Positions 24,204-32,956 of a stretch of DNA of 64,000 nt are shown in pieces. A model generated the notes under the pieces. That model did not search any database and was not told the DNA's origin. It worked only from the letters and a program-made list of their open reading frames with translations. Numbering within the stretch: position 1 is the stretch's first letter; the number at the start of each line of letters is the position of its first letter. The DNA is from Vibrio penaeicida (GTDB taxonomy: Bacteria > Pseudomonadota > Gammaproteobacteria > Enterobacterales > Vibrionaceae), in assembly GCF_002933855.1 (NCBI RefSeq), contig NZ_BFAQ01000034.1:62001-126000 (forward strand), written 5' to 3'. Made by a program: the position numbers and the translations under genes.

Positions 24204-24922
24204 ACATTTTATTTCAAGATGAGTATTTGGTTGCTGTAAATAAACCTGCCGGAATGTTGGTTCATCGCTCTTGGTTAGACAAACACGAAACGCAGTTTGT
24301 GATGCAAACATTACGCGATCAAATTGGGCAACATGTTTTTCCATTACACCGACTCGACAGACCGACTTCTGGTGTGTTGGTGTTTGCATTATCTAGCGAG
24401 GTGGCTTCGGAAGTGATGCCGATGTTTGCGAATCATGAAATGCAGAAAACCTATCACGCGATAGTGCGAGGATGGATAGAGCAGGGTGACACGCTGGATT
24501 ATCCTTTGAAAGAAGAGTTGGACAAAATAGCGGATAAATTTGCAGATAAAGACAAAGAAGCCAAAGAGGCGATCACGTTTTATCAGCCACTCGGGAAAGT
24601 AGAAGTTCCTCTGTCTACAGGGCGTTTTCCGACCACCCGATACGGTTTGGTTGAGATGAAGCCTAAGACGGGTCGAAAACATCAGTTGCGCCGACATATG
24701 GCGCACTTAAGACACCCGATTGTCGGAGATACTTCTCATGGTGACGGCAAACATAACCGCTTGTTTCGGGAGCACTATGATTCACATCGACTACTCCTTC
24801 ACGCATCAGAATTGTCCTTTGCTCATCCTTATACCAAGGAAAATTTGGTGTTAAAGGCGAAGTTTGATGATGTTTGGGAAAGGTTATTAGTGGAGTTTGA
24901 TTGGATGGAGTTGTTCGCTTAA
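24197..24922 (+). CDS. truC: tRNA pseudouridine(65) synthase TruC
   Basis: This 241-residue RluA-family synthase makes pseudouridine at position 65 in tRNA. The motif HRLDRPTSGV places the catalytic aspartate at Asp54, and RKHQLRRHMAHLRHPIVGD is the later family block. It starts with GTG inside the end of yqcC, consistent with coupled translation. The length is slightly short of E. coli TruC. Confidence 0.94.
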   Translation: MLDILFQDEYLVAVNKPAGMLVHRSWLDKHETQFVMQTLRDQIGQHVFPLHRLDRPTSGVLVFALSSEVASEVMPMFANHEMQKTYHAIVRGWIEQGDTLDYPLKEELDKIADKFADKDKEAKEAITFYQPLGKVEVPLSTGRFPTTRYGLVEMKPKTGRKHQLRRHMAHLRHPIVGDTSHGDGKHNRLFREHYDSHRLLLHASELSFAHPYTKENLVLKAKFDDVWERLLVEFDWMELFA

Positions 24923-24992
24923 TCCGTTTTTAGATACTTAACTTGCCGCTCTGTTCTGCATTTCACTATTCACTAGCAGGCACTTCATTATG

Positions 24993-25017
24993 TTAAGAGG
25001 GCAAAACGCCCTCTTAC
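24993..25017. terminator. Possible terminator between truC and yaeH
   Basis: The perfect stem TAAGAGGGC/GCCCTCTTA with a 5-nt loop lies between the convergent genes. Neither side has a strong U-tract, so termination strength is uncertain. Confidence 0.4.
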
Positions 25018-25043
25018 TGAGTGTTTCTATCGCCATTCGCTGA

Positions 25044-25427
25044 TTACTTTAGCTTGTCGAGATCAGCTTCAATTTCAGCTATTTTGCTGGATACGACTTT
25101 TTCTAAGTGACGAAGATCAGACAAGATTTTCTCTTTTACATCAACTTCAACCAATTTTTCAGGTTTAGTGATGGTATTCAACTCATCAATCACGAGCGTT
25201 AAGTTGCGGTTTATTTCAGTCACTTCTTTGTATTGATGGCTGCCGCTGTCGACCAAAACATTTTTACGCTGCCTTGGGTACTTGAACTTGACGCTTTTAG
25301 CAAAAAGCTCGCCTTTTTGCTTTTTAAAATAGATCTTAAGAACATCTTTTTGAGATTCTTGCCGAAGGGAGTAACGTTCGATCTGTTTTGGGTCTTGAAT
25401 ACCTAATCCAGTGAGGTTTGGATACAT
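25044..25427 (-). CDS. yaeH: UPF0325 (DUF3461) protein YaeH
   Basis: This 127-residue protein closely matches E. coli YaeH, with IERYSLRQE, FAKSVKFKYPRQRK and a C-terminal helical DLRHLEKVVSSKI segment. Function is unknown. The start at 25427 gives MYPNLTGLG, matching the family, with GAGGTG upstream; a longer in-frame reading from 25514 is not supported. In E. coli dapD separates it from glnD; here dapD is absent. Confidence 0.92.
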   Translation of the reverse strand: MYPNLTGLGIQDPKQIERYSLRQESQKDVLKIYFKKQKGELFAKSVKFKYPRQRKNVLVDSGSHQYKEVTEINRNLTLVIDELNTITKPEKLVEVDVKEKILSDLRHLEKVVSSKIAEIEADLDKLK

Positions 25428-25561
25428 AGAGCACCTCGTGATAGCCAATGAATAGTAAATCAGTTCAGTATCCATCAGGCTATAGGATGAACAAACTGAT
25501 TGAGTACTGTACAACTTTAGCAGCTATTGATAGGTCAGACAGACGTTTGAGCAGAGAGTGT

Positions 25562-25592
25562 GGACGAGATCGCGATAAACCGAATCTCGTCC
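25562..25592. terminator. Possible hairpin after glnD
   Basis: The stem GGACGAGAT/ATCTCGTCC with a 13-nt loop lies just past the glnD stop on the minus strand. There is no clear U-tract, so it may be a 3' stabilising hairpin or a weak terminator. Confidence 0.35.
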
Positions 25593-25606
25593 TTTCGCCT
25601 GTTGAG

Positions 25607-28231
25607 CTAGTGATGCTGAAGCTCACTAACACTTTCTTTCAGCTTGGTTTTTAGCTCGTCTTGCTCTTCTTCACTTAAAGGACCTCCATTGGGTGAGGTG
25701 AGAATAAACAAGTCTTCTGCTCGCTCGCCTATAGTGATGATTTTAGCCGCATGAAGGTGAATGCCTAACTCGGCAAAAGTCGCGCCTATGTTTGCCAATA
25801 AGCCCGGAGTATCTAAGGCAACGAATTCCATCAATGTGCGCTTTCGTGTTTTGGTCGGAATAAAGTCGACACGCGTTTTGACGTTGAAATGCATCAGTTG
25901 TCTCGGAGTCCGTCGCGCTTTTGAATTCGCCACGTCAGCTTCACTGAGGATACCTTCTATATGACGAACCATATTGGCATGTCGGTTTTCATCGATGGGT
26001 TCACCATGATGATCTAGCACAATGAATGTATCCAGAGCATAACCATCCTTGCTCGTCATTACTTGTGCGTCATGAACACTGAAGTTTCGTCTATCGAGCT
26101 CGCCAACGACGTTGGCAAAAAGGTTGGGAAGGTCCTTTGAGTAAATGAACACTTCTGTACCACCACGAGTAGCTTCTTTACTTAGTAACACCAAAGGTTG
26201 CTCTTTGGACTCTAACCTAAGGAGGTGTTCTCCGTGCCACGCAATTTGCTTGTGGGTGTGGCGAAGGAAATAGTCGGCCTTGAAACGTTGCCATAACACT
26301 TCTATTTCTCGGGCGGTGAAGCCTTCTTTTCTTAACATGGCTGAAGCTAAATGCTGGTTATGACGGATTCTGTCTCGAACATCGACGGGGTTTTCTAAGC
26401 CGCGACGCAGTGCTCGCTGGGAAGAGTAAAAAAGTTCTGCGAGAAGTGTACGCTTCCAACTGTTCCAAAGTTCGGGATTGGTTGCACAAATGTCTGCTAC
26501 TGTCAGGCATACCAGAAACTCTAAGTATTCTTCATCACGAACTTTCTTTGCAAACCCTGTGACGACTTCTGGGTCATAGATATCGCGTCTTTGAGCGGTC
26601 ACAGACATCAACAAATGGTGCTTGACCAACCAAGAAACCAGCTTAGATTCAGGTTTTGATAATCCGTGCTCTATGCAAAAGTCGTACGCTTCTACTGCAC
26701 CAATTTCAGAGTGGTCCCCTCCGCGTCCTTTTCCAATGTCGTGGAAAATGGCCGCTATGATCAGCAATTCTTTTTTCTGAATTCGAGGGTAGACCTCGCA
26801 GCAAATAGGGTGTTTCGCATGATTTTTCGCAAAGCTAAATGTGTGGATATGCTTGAGCAAACGCATACTGTGCTCGTCTACTGTATATACGTGGAATAGA
26901 TCGAACTGCATTTGCCCAACGATTTGGCTCCACTGTGGTAGATAAGCAGACATCACGCCCAGGCGATGCATCAAACTGAACGCTTTATGCAAAGCATTAG
27001 GGTGGCGCACTAAGTCCATGAATTTTTCACGAGCTTCTGGAATAGTATGCAAAAATTTGTTCAACCGACGGCGAGCGGTTCTCAGCTGTCGCATGGTCGC
27101 GGGCGCCACGCCTTCAATAGAGGAGTCATTCGCAATGTGTAAAAACATGTCCAAAATAGTTTCAGGGCGGGCCTGAAACAATGCTGGTTTTCTGGCTTCG
27201 ATGAGCGGTCCTCGTCGCTGAAAATCGGCATCCAAAATTTCTGCTGGCAGCTGTTCACCTTTGTTGATGATGGCTTGGTCGAATAACTTGAGTAGCATTT
27301 TATTGAGTTCCGCCACGCGTCTTAACGTGCGGTAAAACTCTTTCATCATCATTTCGATAGGCTTGTTGCCTTCGCCAGTAAATCCAAGATGCTCGGCAAC
27401 TTGAAGCTGGTGGGCAAACGTCAAACGATTATCGTAACGTTTCAGCTCTATATGTAAGGCAAAGCGCACTCGCCATAGGTAATCTTGGCACTCTAATAGT
27501 TCACGGTATTCAGCATCGGTGAGAAATCCATAGCGGCTCATTTCAAATAACGAAGTCGCCCCAAAGTGGCGTCTGGCAACCCAACTTAGGGTATGGATAT
27601 CACGAAGCCCGCCGGGGCTAGATTTGATGTCGGGTTCTAGATTATAAGTGGTATCGTGGAACCGCGCGTGTCTCTGTTTTTGTTCTTGGATTTTAGCTTG
27701 ATAGAAGACCTCGCTAGGCCAGAAAGTCTCTGAGTGGATAAGCATTTTTAGGTTGTGAAATGTTTCTTCACAACCGCAGATTAACCTTGCCTCTTGGAGG
27801 TTTGTCGCAACGGTTAGGTCGTCTTTTCCTACTTCTTCACACTCTGCTACGGTTCTTACGCTGTGTCCGACTTCTAATCGTAAGTCCCAAAGCATTGTAA
27901 TGAATTCACTGACTTTGGTTTTGACTTCGCTCTGAAGTGGTGAACGGTTAAGAATCAAAATATCGATATCGGAAAGAGGGTGTAGCTCACCACGTCCATA
28001 GCCACCAACGGCGACAAGGCTAAGTTCCTCTATGTGTTCAAAACCATAGTACTCCCATAGGCGAGTCAGCAGCATGTCCATATATTCGCTGCGGCCAAGA
28101 ACCAAGTCGGTTACTGGATGGTGCGAGAGAAACTCTTCTTTTTGGTCATTGGAGAAACTCTCCAGTTCATGACGTAAATTCTCAAGATTCATGGCTGAAT
28201 CCTTAAGCGTAAAAGGGGATTGAAATGTCAT
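25607..28231 (-). CDS. glnD: PII uridylyltransferase/uridylyl-removing enzyme GlnD
   Basis: This 874-residue bifunctional enzyme adds UMP to PII proteins when glutamine is low and removes it when glutamine is high. It has an N-terminal nucleotidyltransferase domain with GGYGRGE (76-82) and the metal-binding DID (88-90), a central HD phosphohydrolase domain with HDIGKGRGGDHS, and two C-terminal ACT domains that sense glutamine. Length and sequence fit the Vibrio family. Its substrate gene glnB is also in this window at 51537-51875. The map gene lies upstream on the same strand. Confidence 0.97.
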   Translation of the reverse strand: MTFQSPFTLKDSAMNLENLRHELESFSNDQKEEFLSHHPVTDLVLGRSEYMDMLLTRLWEYYGFEHIEELSLVAVGGYGRGELHPLSDIDILILNRSPLQSEVKTKVSEFITMLWDLRLEVGHSVRTVAECEEVGKDDLTVATNLQEARLICGCEETFHNLKMLIHSETFWPSEVFYQAKIQEQKQRHARFHDTTYNLEPDIKSSPGGLRDIHTLSWVARRHFGATSLFEMSRYGFLTDAEYRELLECQDYLWRVRFALHIELKRYDNRLTFAHQLQVAEHLGFTGEGNKPIEMMMKEFYRTLRRVAELNKMLLKLFDQAIINKGEQLPAEILDADFQRRGPLIEARKPALFQARPETILDMFLHIANDSSIEGVAPATMRQLRTARRRLNKFLHTIPEAREKFMDLVRHPNALHKAFSLMHRLGVMSAYLPQWSQIVGQMQFDLFHVYTVDEHSMRLLKHIHTFSFAKNHAKHPICCEVYPRIQKKELLIIAAIFHDIGKGRGGDHSEIGAVEAYDFCIEHGLSKPESKLVSWLVKHHLLMSVTAQRRDIYDPEVVTGFAKKVRDEEYLEFLVCLTVADICATNPELWNSWKRTLLAELFYSSQRALRRGLENPVDVRDRIRHNQHLASAMLRKEGFTAREIEVLWQRFKADYFLRHTHKQIAWHGEHLLRLESKEQPLVLLSKEATRGGTEVFIYSKDLPNLFANVVGELDRRNFSVHDAQVMTSKDGYALDTFIVLDHHGEPIDENRHANMVRHIEGILSEADVANSKARRTPRQLMHFNVKTRVDFIPTKTRKRTLMEFVALDTPGLLANIGATFAELGIHLHAAKIITIGERAEDLFILTSPNGGPLSEEEQDELKTKLKESVSELQHH

Positions 28232-28299
28232 CCAAGCGTTCCGTGCAAACTGTTATGTTTTAACTTTAACAATTGATACTCAAGTTTTCGAACTCTATA

Positions 28300-28328
28300 A
28301 AAGAAAAATCCCAGCGATGCTGGGATTT
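28300..28328 (-). terminator. Terminator of map
   Basis: The stem ATCCCAGC/GCTGGGAT with a 3-nt loop is followed on the minus strand by TTTTCTTTT. It lies directly after the map stop and separates map from glnD. Confidence 0.85.
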
Positions 28329-28331
28329 GAG

Positions 28332-29210
28332 TTATTTGTTAACCATGTTTCGAGGAATGCTTTCATCACCTCGTAAGGTAAGAACTTCACAGCCATCTCT
28401 TGTGACTAGTATCGTGTGTTCCCACTGCGCGGAGTTTTTCCCATCGCCAGTGTACACTGTCCAATCATCTTCTGAGTCGACGCTGCATCCAAATTTACCT
28501 GCGTTAATCATTGGTTCGATAGTAAAACACATGCCTTCTTTTAGCTTGCGTTTGTCGGAGTTCTTATAGTGAACCACTTGAGGTTCTTCATGGAACTCGC
28601 TACCAATACCGTGACCACAAAAATCCTTCACAATGGAGTATTTCATACGAGGATTTTTCTTGTTGTTGTCTTTTATGAATTTATCGATTGCTGTACCAAG
28701 TTCGCCAACCGTTACACCTGGCTTCACTTTACGCATGGCAACGTACAGTGCTTCTTGTGTTACCGTACATAAACGTTTATCGGCTGGTGAAACCTCGCCA
28801 ACGTAGAACATTCTTGAAGTATCGCCGTGATACCCCTTCGGTCTAATGCTTAAGTCGGCATTTTTATCTTCTGGGATAATGACAGTGACGTCGATGTTAA
28901 TGACATCACCATCTTTTAAAATCGCAGGTTTTCCCTTCCCCGTAGAGCCGATTTCATCTTTGGATGCTGGGATCCCGTGACAGACAATGTGATTAATTGA
29001 AGTACAGATAGATTTTGGGAAACCGTGGTAATCCAATGGTGCTGGATACGCATTGTTTTCCAGAATGTAATCGTGACAAATGCGGTCAATTTCTTCGGTG
29101 GTGACACCCGGTTTGACGTGCGGTTCTATCATTTCTAAAACGCTCGAAGCCAATTTGCAGGCTACACGCATTTTCTCGATTTCTTCTGTGGTTTTAATTT
29201 TAATAGACAT
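28332..29210 (-). CDS. map: Type I methionine aminopeptidase
   Basis: This 292-residue metalloenzyme removes the N-terminal methionine from nascent proteins. The metal ligands are visible in NIDVTV, HGDTSRM, GHGIGSEFHEEPQ, FTIEPM and QWEHTI. I choose the start at 29210 (MSIKIKTTEEIEKM), which matches the Vibrio N-terminus and has GAGAAAG upstream; an in-frame ATG at 29228 is less likely. A stretch before HGDTS (PEDKNADLSIRPK) is longer than in the V. cholerae protein as I recall it. Map is divergent from rpsB, as is usual. Confidence 0.95.
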   Translation of the reverse strand: MSIKIKTTEEIEKMRVACKLASSVLEMIEPHVKPGVTTEEIDRICHDYILENNAYPAPLDYHGFPKSICTSINHIVCHGIPASKDEIGSTGKGKPAILKDGDVINIDVTVIIPEDKNADLSIRPKGYHGDTSRMFYVGEVSPADKRLCTVTQEALYVAMRKVKPGVTVGELGTAIDKFIKDNNKKNPRMKYSIVKDFCGHGIGSEFHEEPQVVHYKNSDKRKLKEGMCFTIEPMINAGKFGCSVDSEDDWTVYTGDGKNSAQWEHTILVTRDGCEVLTLRGDESIPRNMVNK

Positions 29211-29405
29211 CGTCTTTCTCGAACTCATTAATGCAATCGCTGCATTCTATCAGCGGGTTGCCCCGCACGTAAAGGTCGTGGCGATGGCTTTGTAATAAGG
29301 GGAGTGGTGTTTGTTATGTTTCAATTAACGTTCAATTTTAGCTCAGACGGCAGCAATCATAGACCTAGTGGTTACTTTCAATAGAAGAGATATTCAAATT
29401 TCTGC

Positions 29406-29442
29406 TAGCCAAAAAGGCGATTTTTATGGTATAAAGCGCGCC
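29406..29442 (+). promoter_or_regulatory. rpsB promoter with GC-rich discriminator
   Basis: A -10 TATAAA (29430-29435) is followed by GCGCGCCGG, a GC-rich discriminator typical of stringently controlled ribosomal promoters. A weak -35 TAGCCA lies at 29406-29411. The start would be near 29442. Confidence 0.55.
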
Positions 29443-29574
29443 GGAATTAAGAACAGTTATCTCCACTTGGCGAAGCTGTTTTTGGGTCCAAATATATTTT
29501 CTTTAAATCACACACATACCGACACATGATCCGGGGTGCTCACTTACTTATATTGAAGAAGTCGAGTCGGACGC

Positions 29575-29610
29575 ATGGGGTATGTGGAGGCCTAACCCCA
29601 TAGAGGAATT
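29575..29610 (+). promoter_or_regulatory. rpsB leader hairpin (candidate S2 autoregulatory element)
   Basis: The stem ATGGGGT (29575-29581)/ACCCCAT (29595-29601) with loop ATGTGGAGGCCTA directly precedes the AGAGGAA ribosome site of rpsB. Gammaproteobacterial rpsB leaders are known to mediate translational autocontrol by S2, and this is the likely structure. Confidence 0.65.
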
Positions 29611-29614
29611 TAAA

Positions 29615-30349
29615 ATGGCAACTGTATCAATGCGCGATATGCTTAAAGCTGGTGTTCACTTCGGTCACCAAACTCGTTACTGGAACCCAAAGATGAAGCC
29701 ATTCATCTTCGGTGCTCGTAACAAAGTTCATATCATTAACCTAGAAAAAACTGTACCAATGTTCAACGACGCTCTAGCTGAGCTAGGCAAAGTTGGCGAG
29801 AAGAAAGGTAAAGTTCTTTTCGTAGGTACTAAGCGCGCTGCATCTGAAGCTGTAAAAGAAGCTGCTATCGCTAGCAACCAGTACTACGTAAACAACCGTT
29901 GGTTGGGTGGTATGCTTACGAACTACAAAACTGTTCGTCAGTCAATCAAGCGTTTGAAAGATCTTGAAGCACAAGCTCAAGACGGTACTTTCGACAAGCT
30001 AACTAAGAAAGAAGCTCTAATGCGTACTCGTGAAATGGAGAAGCTAGAGAAATCTCTTGGTGGTATCAAAGATATGGGCGGTCTACCTGACGCACTATTC
30101 GTTATCGACGCTGATCACGAGCACATTGCAGTTCGCGAAGCAAACAACCTAGGTATCCCAGTATACGCGGTTGTTGATACTAACTCTGACCCAGACGGCG
30201 TTGACTTCGTTATCCCAGGTAACGATGACGCAATCCGCGCAGTACAACTTTACCTTAACGCTGCAGCTTCTGCTGTAAGCGAAGGTCGTAACCAAGACGT
30301 TGTTGCTGCAGCTGCTGAAAAAGACGGTTTCGTAGAAGAAGCTGAATAA
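29615..30349 (+). CDS. rpsB: 30S ribosomal protein S2
   Basis: This 244-residue protein is the universal small-subunit protein S2. The start at 29615 gives MATVSMRDMLKAGVHFGHQTR, the family N-terminus, with AGAGGAA upstream. An in-frame ATG at 29582 lies in the leader hairpin loop and is not the start. Codon use is strongly biased, as expected for a highly expressed gene. It is followed by tsf, with a hairpin between them. Confidence 0.98.
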   Translation: MATVSMRDMLKAGVHFGHQTRYWNPKMKPFIFGARNKVHIINLEKTVPMFNDALAELGKVGEKKGKVLFVGTKRAASEAVKEAAIASNQYYVNNRWLGGMLTNYKTVRQSIKRLKDLEAQAQDGTFDKLTKKEALMRTREMEKLEKSLGGIKDMGGLPDALFVIDADHEHIAVREANNLGIPVYAVVDTNSDPDGVDFVIPGNDDAIRAVQLYLNAAASAVSEGRNQDVVAAAAEKDGFVEEAE

Positions 30350-30434
30350 TAGCGGCTCTGAGTCACGCTTAGTCTTATAGATAACAAGCCTTATCAGCAA
30401 TCAAAGTTAAATATAAGCTAAGTTATAGTTACAA

Positions 30435-30464
30435 TCAGGGGCCGAAATCGAGCCCCTGATTTTT
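30435..30464 (+). terminator. rpsB-tsf intergenic terminator/attenuator
   Basis: The stem TCAGGGGC/GCCCCTGA with a 9-nt loop is followed by TTTTTA. It probably attenuates read-through into tsf rather than fully stopping it, as is known in E. coli. Confidence 0.75.
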
Positions 30465-30495
30465 ACCATATCCAGAATTAACTGAGGAATAGAGA

Positions 30496-31338
30496 ATGGC
30501 TGTTACTGCTGCTCTAGTAAAAGAACTGCGCGACCGTACAGGCGCAGGCATGATGGACTGTAAGAAAGCGCTGAACGAAACTGACGGCGATGTCGAACTA
30601 GCAATCGAAAATATGCGTAAATCAGGTGCTGCAAAAGCTGCTAAGAAAGCAGGTAACGTAGCGGCTGAAGGTACAATCATCATCAAAGATGCTGATGGTG
30701 TAGCGGTACTTCTAGAAGTGAACTGCCAGACTGACTTTGTTGCTAAAGATGCTAGCTTCACAGCGTTTGCAAACGAAGTTGCTGAAGCGGCTCTTGCTTC
30801 TAAAGCTACTGCAGAAGAACTACAAGCTCAATTCGAGGAAACTCGTATTGCTCTAGTTGCTAAAATCGGCGAAAACATCAACATCCGTCGCGTTCAATAC
30901 GTTGAAGGTGTTGCACTAGCTTCTTACCGTCACGGTGAGAAAATTGGTGTTGTTGTTGCTGGTGAAGGCGAAGCTGAAACTCTTAAGCACGTTGCAATGC
31001 ACGTTGCTGCTTCTCGTCCAGAATTCGTTAACCCAGAAGACGTACCTGCAGACGTAGTAGAAAAAGAGAAAGCAGTTCAAGTTGAAATCGCAATGAACGA
31101 AGGCAAGCCAGCTGAAATCGCTGAGAAGATGGTTGTTGGCCGTATGAAGAAGTTCACTGGTGAAATCTCTTTGACTGGTCAAGCTTTCGTTATGGAACCT
31201 AAGAAATCTGTAGGCGACGTTCTTAAAGAGAAAGGCGCTTCAGTAACTAACTTCGTACGTCTAGAAGTTGGTGAAGGTATCGAGAAAGCGGAAGAAATGA
31301 GCTTCGCTGACGAAGTAGCAGCGGTACAAAAAGGTTAA
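30496..31338 (+). CDS. tsf: Elongation factor Ts
   Basis: This 280-residue guanine-nucleotide exchange factor for EF-Tu has the N-terminal UBA-like domain (VKELRDRTGAGMMDCKKAL) and the conserved LLEVNCQTDFVA segment of the dimerisation core. It is downstream of rpsB in the standard order and ends before a strong terminator. Codon bias is high. Confidence 0.97.
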   Translation: MAVTAALVKELRDRTGAGMMDCKKALNETDGDVELAIENMRKSGAAKAAKKAGNVAAEGTIIIKDADGVAVLLEVNCQTDFVAKDASFTAFANEVAEAALASKATAEELQAQFEETRIALVAKIGENINIRRVQYVEGVALASYRHGEKIGVVVAGEGEAETLKHVAMHVAASRPEFVNPEDVPADVVEKEKAVQVEIAMNEGKPAEIAEKMVVGRMKKFTGEISLTGQAFVMEPKKSVGDVLKEKGASVTNFVRLEVGEGIEKAEEMSFADEVAAVQKG

Positions 31339-31358
31339 TCCTTAGCGTATTGTTGAAA

Positions 31359-31390
31359 AAAAGACCGTAGCCAAGGCTGCGGTCTTTTTA
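31359..31390 (+). terminator. Terminator after tsf
   Basis: The stem AAGACCGTAGCC/GGCTGCGGTCTT (one mispair) is followed by five U residues in the plus direction. Confidence 0.88.
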
Positions 31391-31524
31391 CGAACAAAAT
31401 ACATAAACTTACAAGCAAAAGACATATGTGGCTAATCGTCATAAATGCATGTTGGCATCAACGTAAAAATGCAATTTGTATTCATGACTGTTAATCAACA
31501 ACTCTCATTTGGAAGGTAGACTCC

Positions 31525-32256
31525 ATGACAACTAACCCTAAGCCAGCGTATCAACGTATCCTGTTAAAACTGAGTGGTGAAGCTCTTCAAGGTGAAGAAG
31601 GTTTTGGTATTGACCCTGCGGTACTAGACCGTATGGCTCAAGAAGTAAAAGAACTGGTTGAACTGGGTGTTCAAGTGGGTGTGGTTATCGGTGGTGGTAA
31701 CTTGTTCCGTGGTGCTGGATTGGCTGAAGCGGGAATGAACCGCGTTGTCGGCGACCACATGGGTATGCTAGCGACGGTAATGAATGGTCTTGCTTTACGC
31801 GATGCCCTTCACCGTGCATACGTCAATGCGCGCGTAATGTCGGCGATTCCATTGAAAGGTGTGTGTGACGACTACAACTGGGCTGATGCAATTCGCGAAC
31901 TTCGCCAAGGTCGCGTCGTGATCTTCTCGGCAGGTACTGGTAACCCATTCTTTACTACAGATTCTGCTGCATGTTTGCGCGGTATTGAGATTGAAGCGGA
32001 TGTTGTTCTTAAAGCGACAAAAGTTGATGGCGTATTTACTGCGGATCCAGTAGCAAACCCTGAAGCAGAGCTGTATGATAACCTATCGTTTAGTGAAGTT
32101 CTTGATAAAGAACTGAAAGTAATGGACTTAGCGGCATTTACACTGGCACGTGACCACAAAATGCCGATCCGTGTATTCAATATGAACAAGCCAGGCGCTC
32201 TACGTCGCGTGGTAATGGGTGAAGCCGAAGGTACGCTAATCAGCGAAAACCAATAA
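31525..32256 (+). CDS. pyrH: UMP kinase
   Basis: This 243-residue amino-acid-kinase-family enzyme phosphorylates UMP to UDP. The N-terminal LLKLSGEAL, the GGGNLFRG motif and DHMGMLATVMNGLALRDAL are typical of bacterial PyrH. It lies between tsf and frr in the conserved order, with its own promoter expected in the 130-bp gap after the tsf terminator. It feeds the UDP-sugar supply used by the lipid A genes further on. Confidence 0.97.
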   Translation: MTTNPKPAYQRILLKLSGEALQGEEGFGIDPAVLDRMAQEVKELVELGVQVGVVIGGGNLFRGAGLAEAGMNRVVGDHMGMLATVMNGLALRDALHRAYVNARVMSAIPLKGVCDDYNWADAIRELRQGRVVIFSAGTGNPFFTTDSAACLRGIEIEADVVLKATKVDGVFTADPVANPEAELYDNLSFSEVLDKELKVMDLAAFTLARDHKMPIRVFNMNKPGALRRVVMGEAEGTLISENQ

Positions 32257-32302
32257 TTGGCAGCCAAAAACACTCTTATTAAAAAAATATTAAGGTGAAA
32301 TT

Positions 32303-32860
32303 GTGATTAACGAAATCAAACAAGATGCACAAGAGCGCATGGATAAAAGCGTTGAAGCGCTAAAGAACAACCTATCTAAAGTACGTACAGGCCGCGCTCA
32401 CCCAAGCCTACTGTCGAATATTAACGTTGAATACTACGGCGCACCAACGCCTCTAAACCAAGTTGCAAACGTGATTGCTGAAGATTCTCGTACCCTTGCT
32501 ATTACCGTTTTTGACAAAGAGCTAACGCCAAAAGTAGAAAAAGCGATCATGCAATCGGATCTTGGTTTGAACCCAATGTCTGCAGGTACTGTAATCCGCG
32601 TTCCTCTTCCACCATTGACAGAAGAACGTCGTAAAGATTTGGTAAAAATCGTTCGTGGTGAAGCAGAAGGTGGTCGTGTTGCTATTCGTAACATCCGTCG
32701 CGATGCAAACAGTGAACTTAAAGCGCTTCTGAAAGACAAAGAAATCTCAGAAGATGAAGATCATAAAGCACAAGATGAAATTCAAAAGCTAACTGACGCT
32801 GCTGTTAAGAATGTTGATGACGTTCTTGCTGCAAAAGAAAAAGAGTTGATGGAAGTGTAA
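32303..32860 (+). CDS. frr: Ribosome recycling factor
   Basis: This 185-residue tRNA-shaped protein splits post-termination ribosomes with EF-G. It shows the conserved RTGRAHPSLL and RRDANSELKALLKDKEISEDE segments. It starts with GTG at 32303 after an AAGGTGA site. A strong terminator follows. Confidence 0.97.
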   Translation: MINEIKQDAQERMDKSVEALKNNLSKVRTGRAHPSLLSNINVEYYGAPTPLNQVANVIAEDSRTLAITVFDKELTPKVEKAIMQSDLGLNPMSAGTVIRVPLPPLTEERRKDLVKIVRGEAEGGRVAIRNIRRDANSELKALLKDKEISEDEDHKAQDEIQKLTDAAVKNVDDVLAAKEKELMEV

Positions 32861-32885
32861 TATAACTTACACTTTTCTTTTTCGA

Positions 32886-32917
32886 AGCGCTGTGCCCACA
32901 GCACAGCGCTTTTTTTA
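32886..32917 (+). terminator. Terminator after frr
   Basis: A perfect 10-bp stem AGCGCTGTGC/GCACAGCGCT with a 5-nt loop is followed by seven U residues. Confidence 0.93.
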
Positions 32918-32956
32918 TGCTATTATCTCAACCCCATTAGATTCAATGAACTTCCT

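Larger units (their letters stand above)
29211..29614. other. map/rpsB divergent intergenic region
   Basis: This 404-bp region holds the rpsB promoter and a leader of about 170 nt with a conserved stem before the start codon. The map-proximal part should hold the leftward map promoter, which I cannot place. There is no protein gene. Confidence 0.7.
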
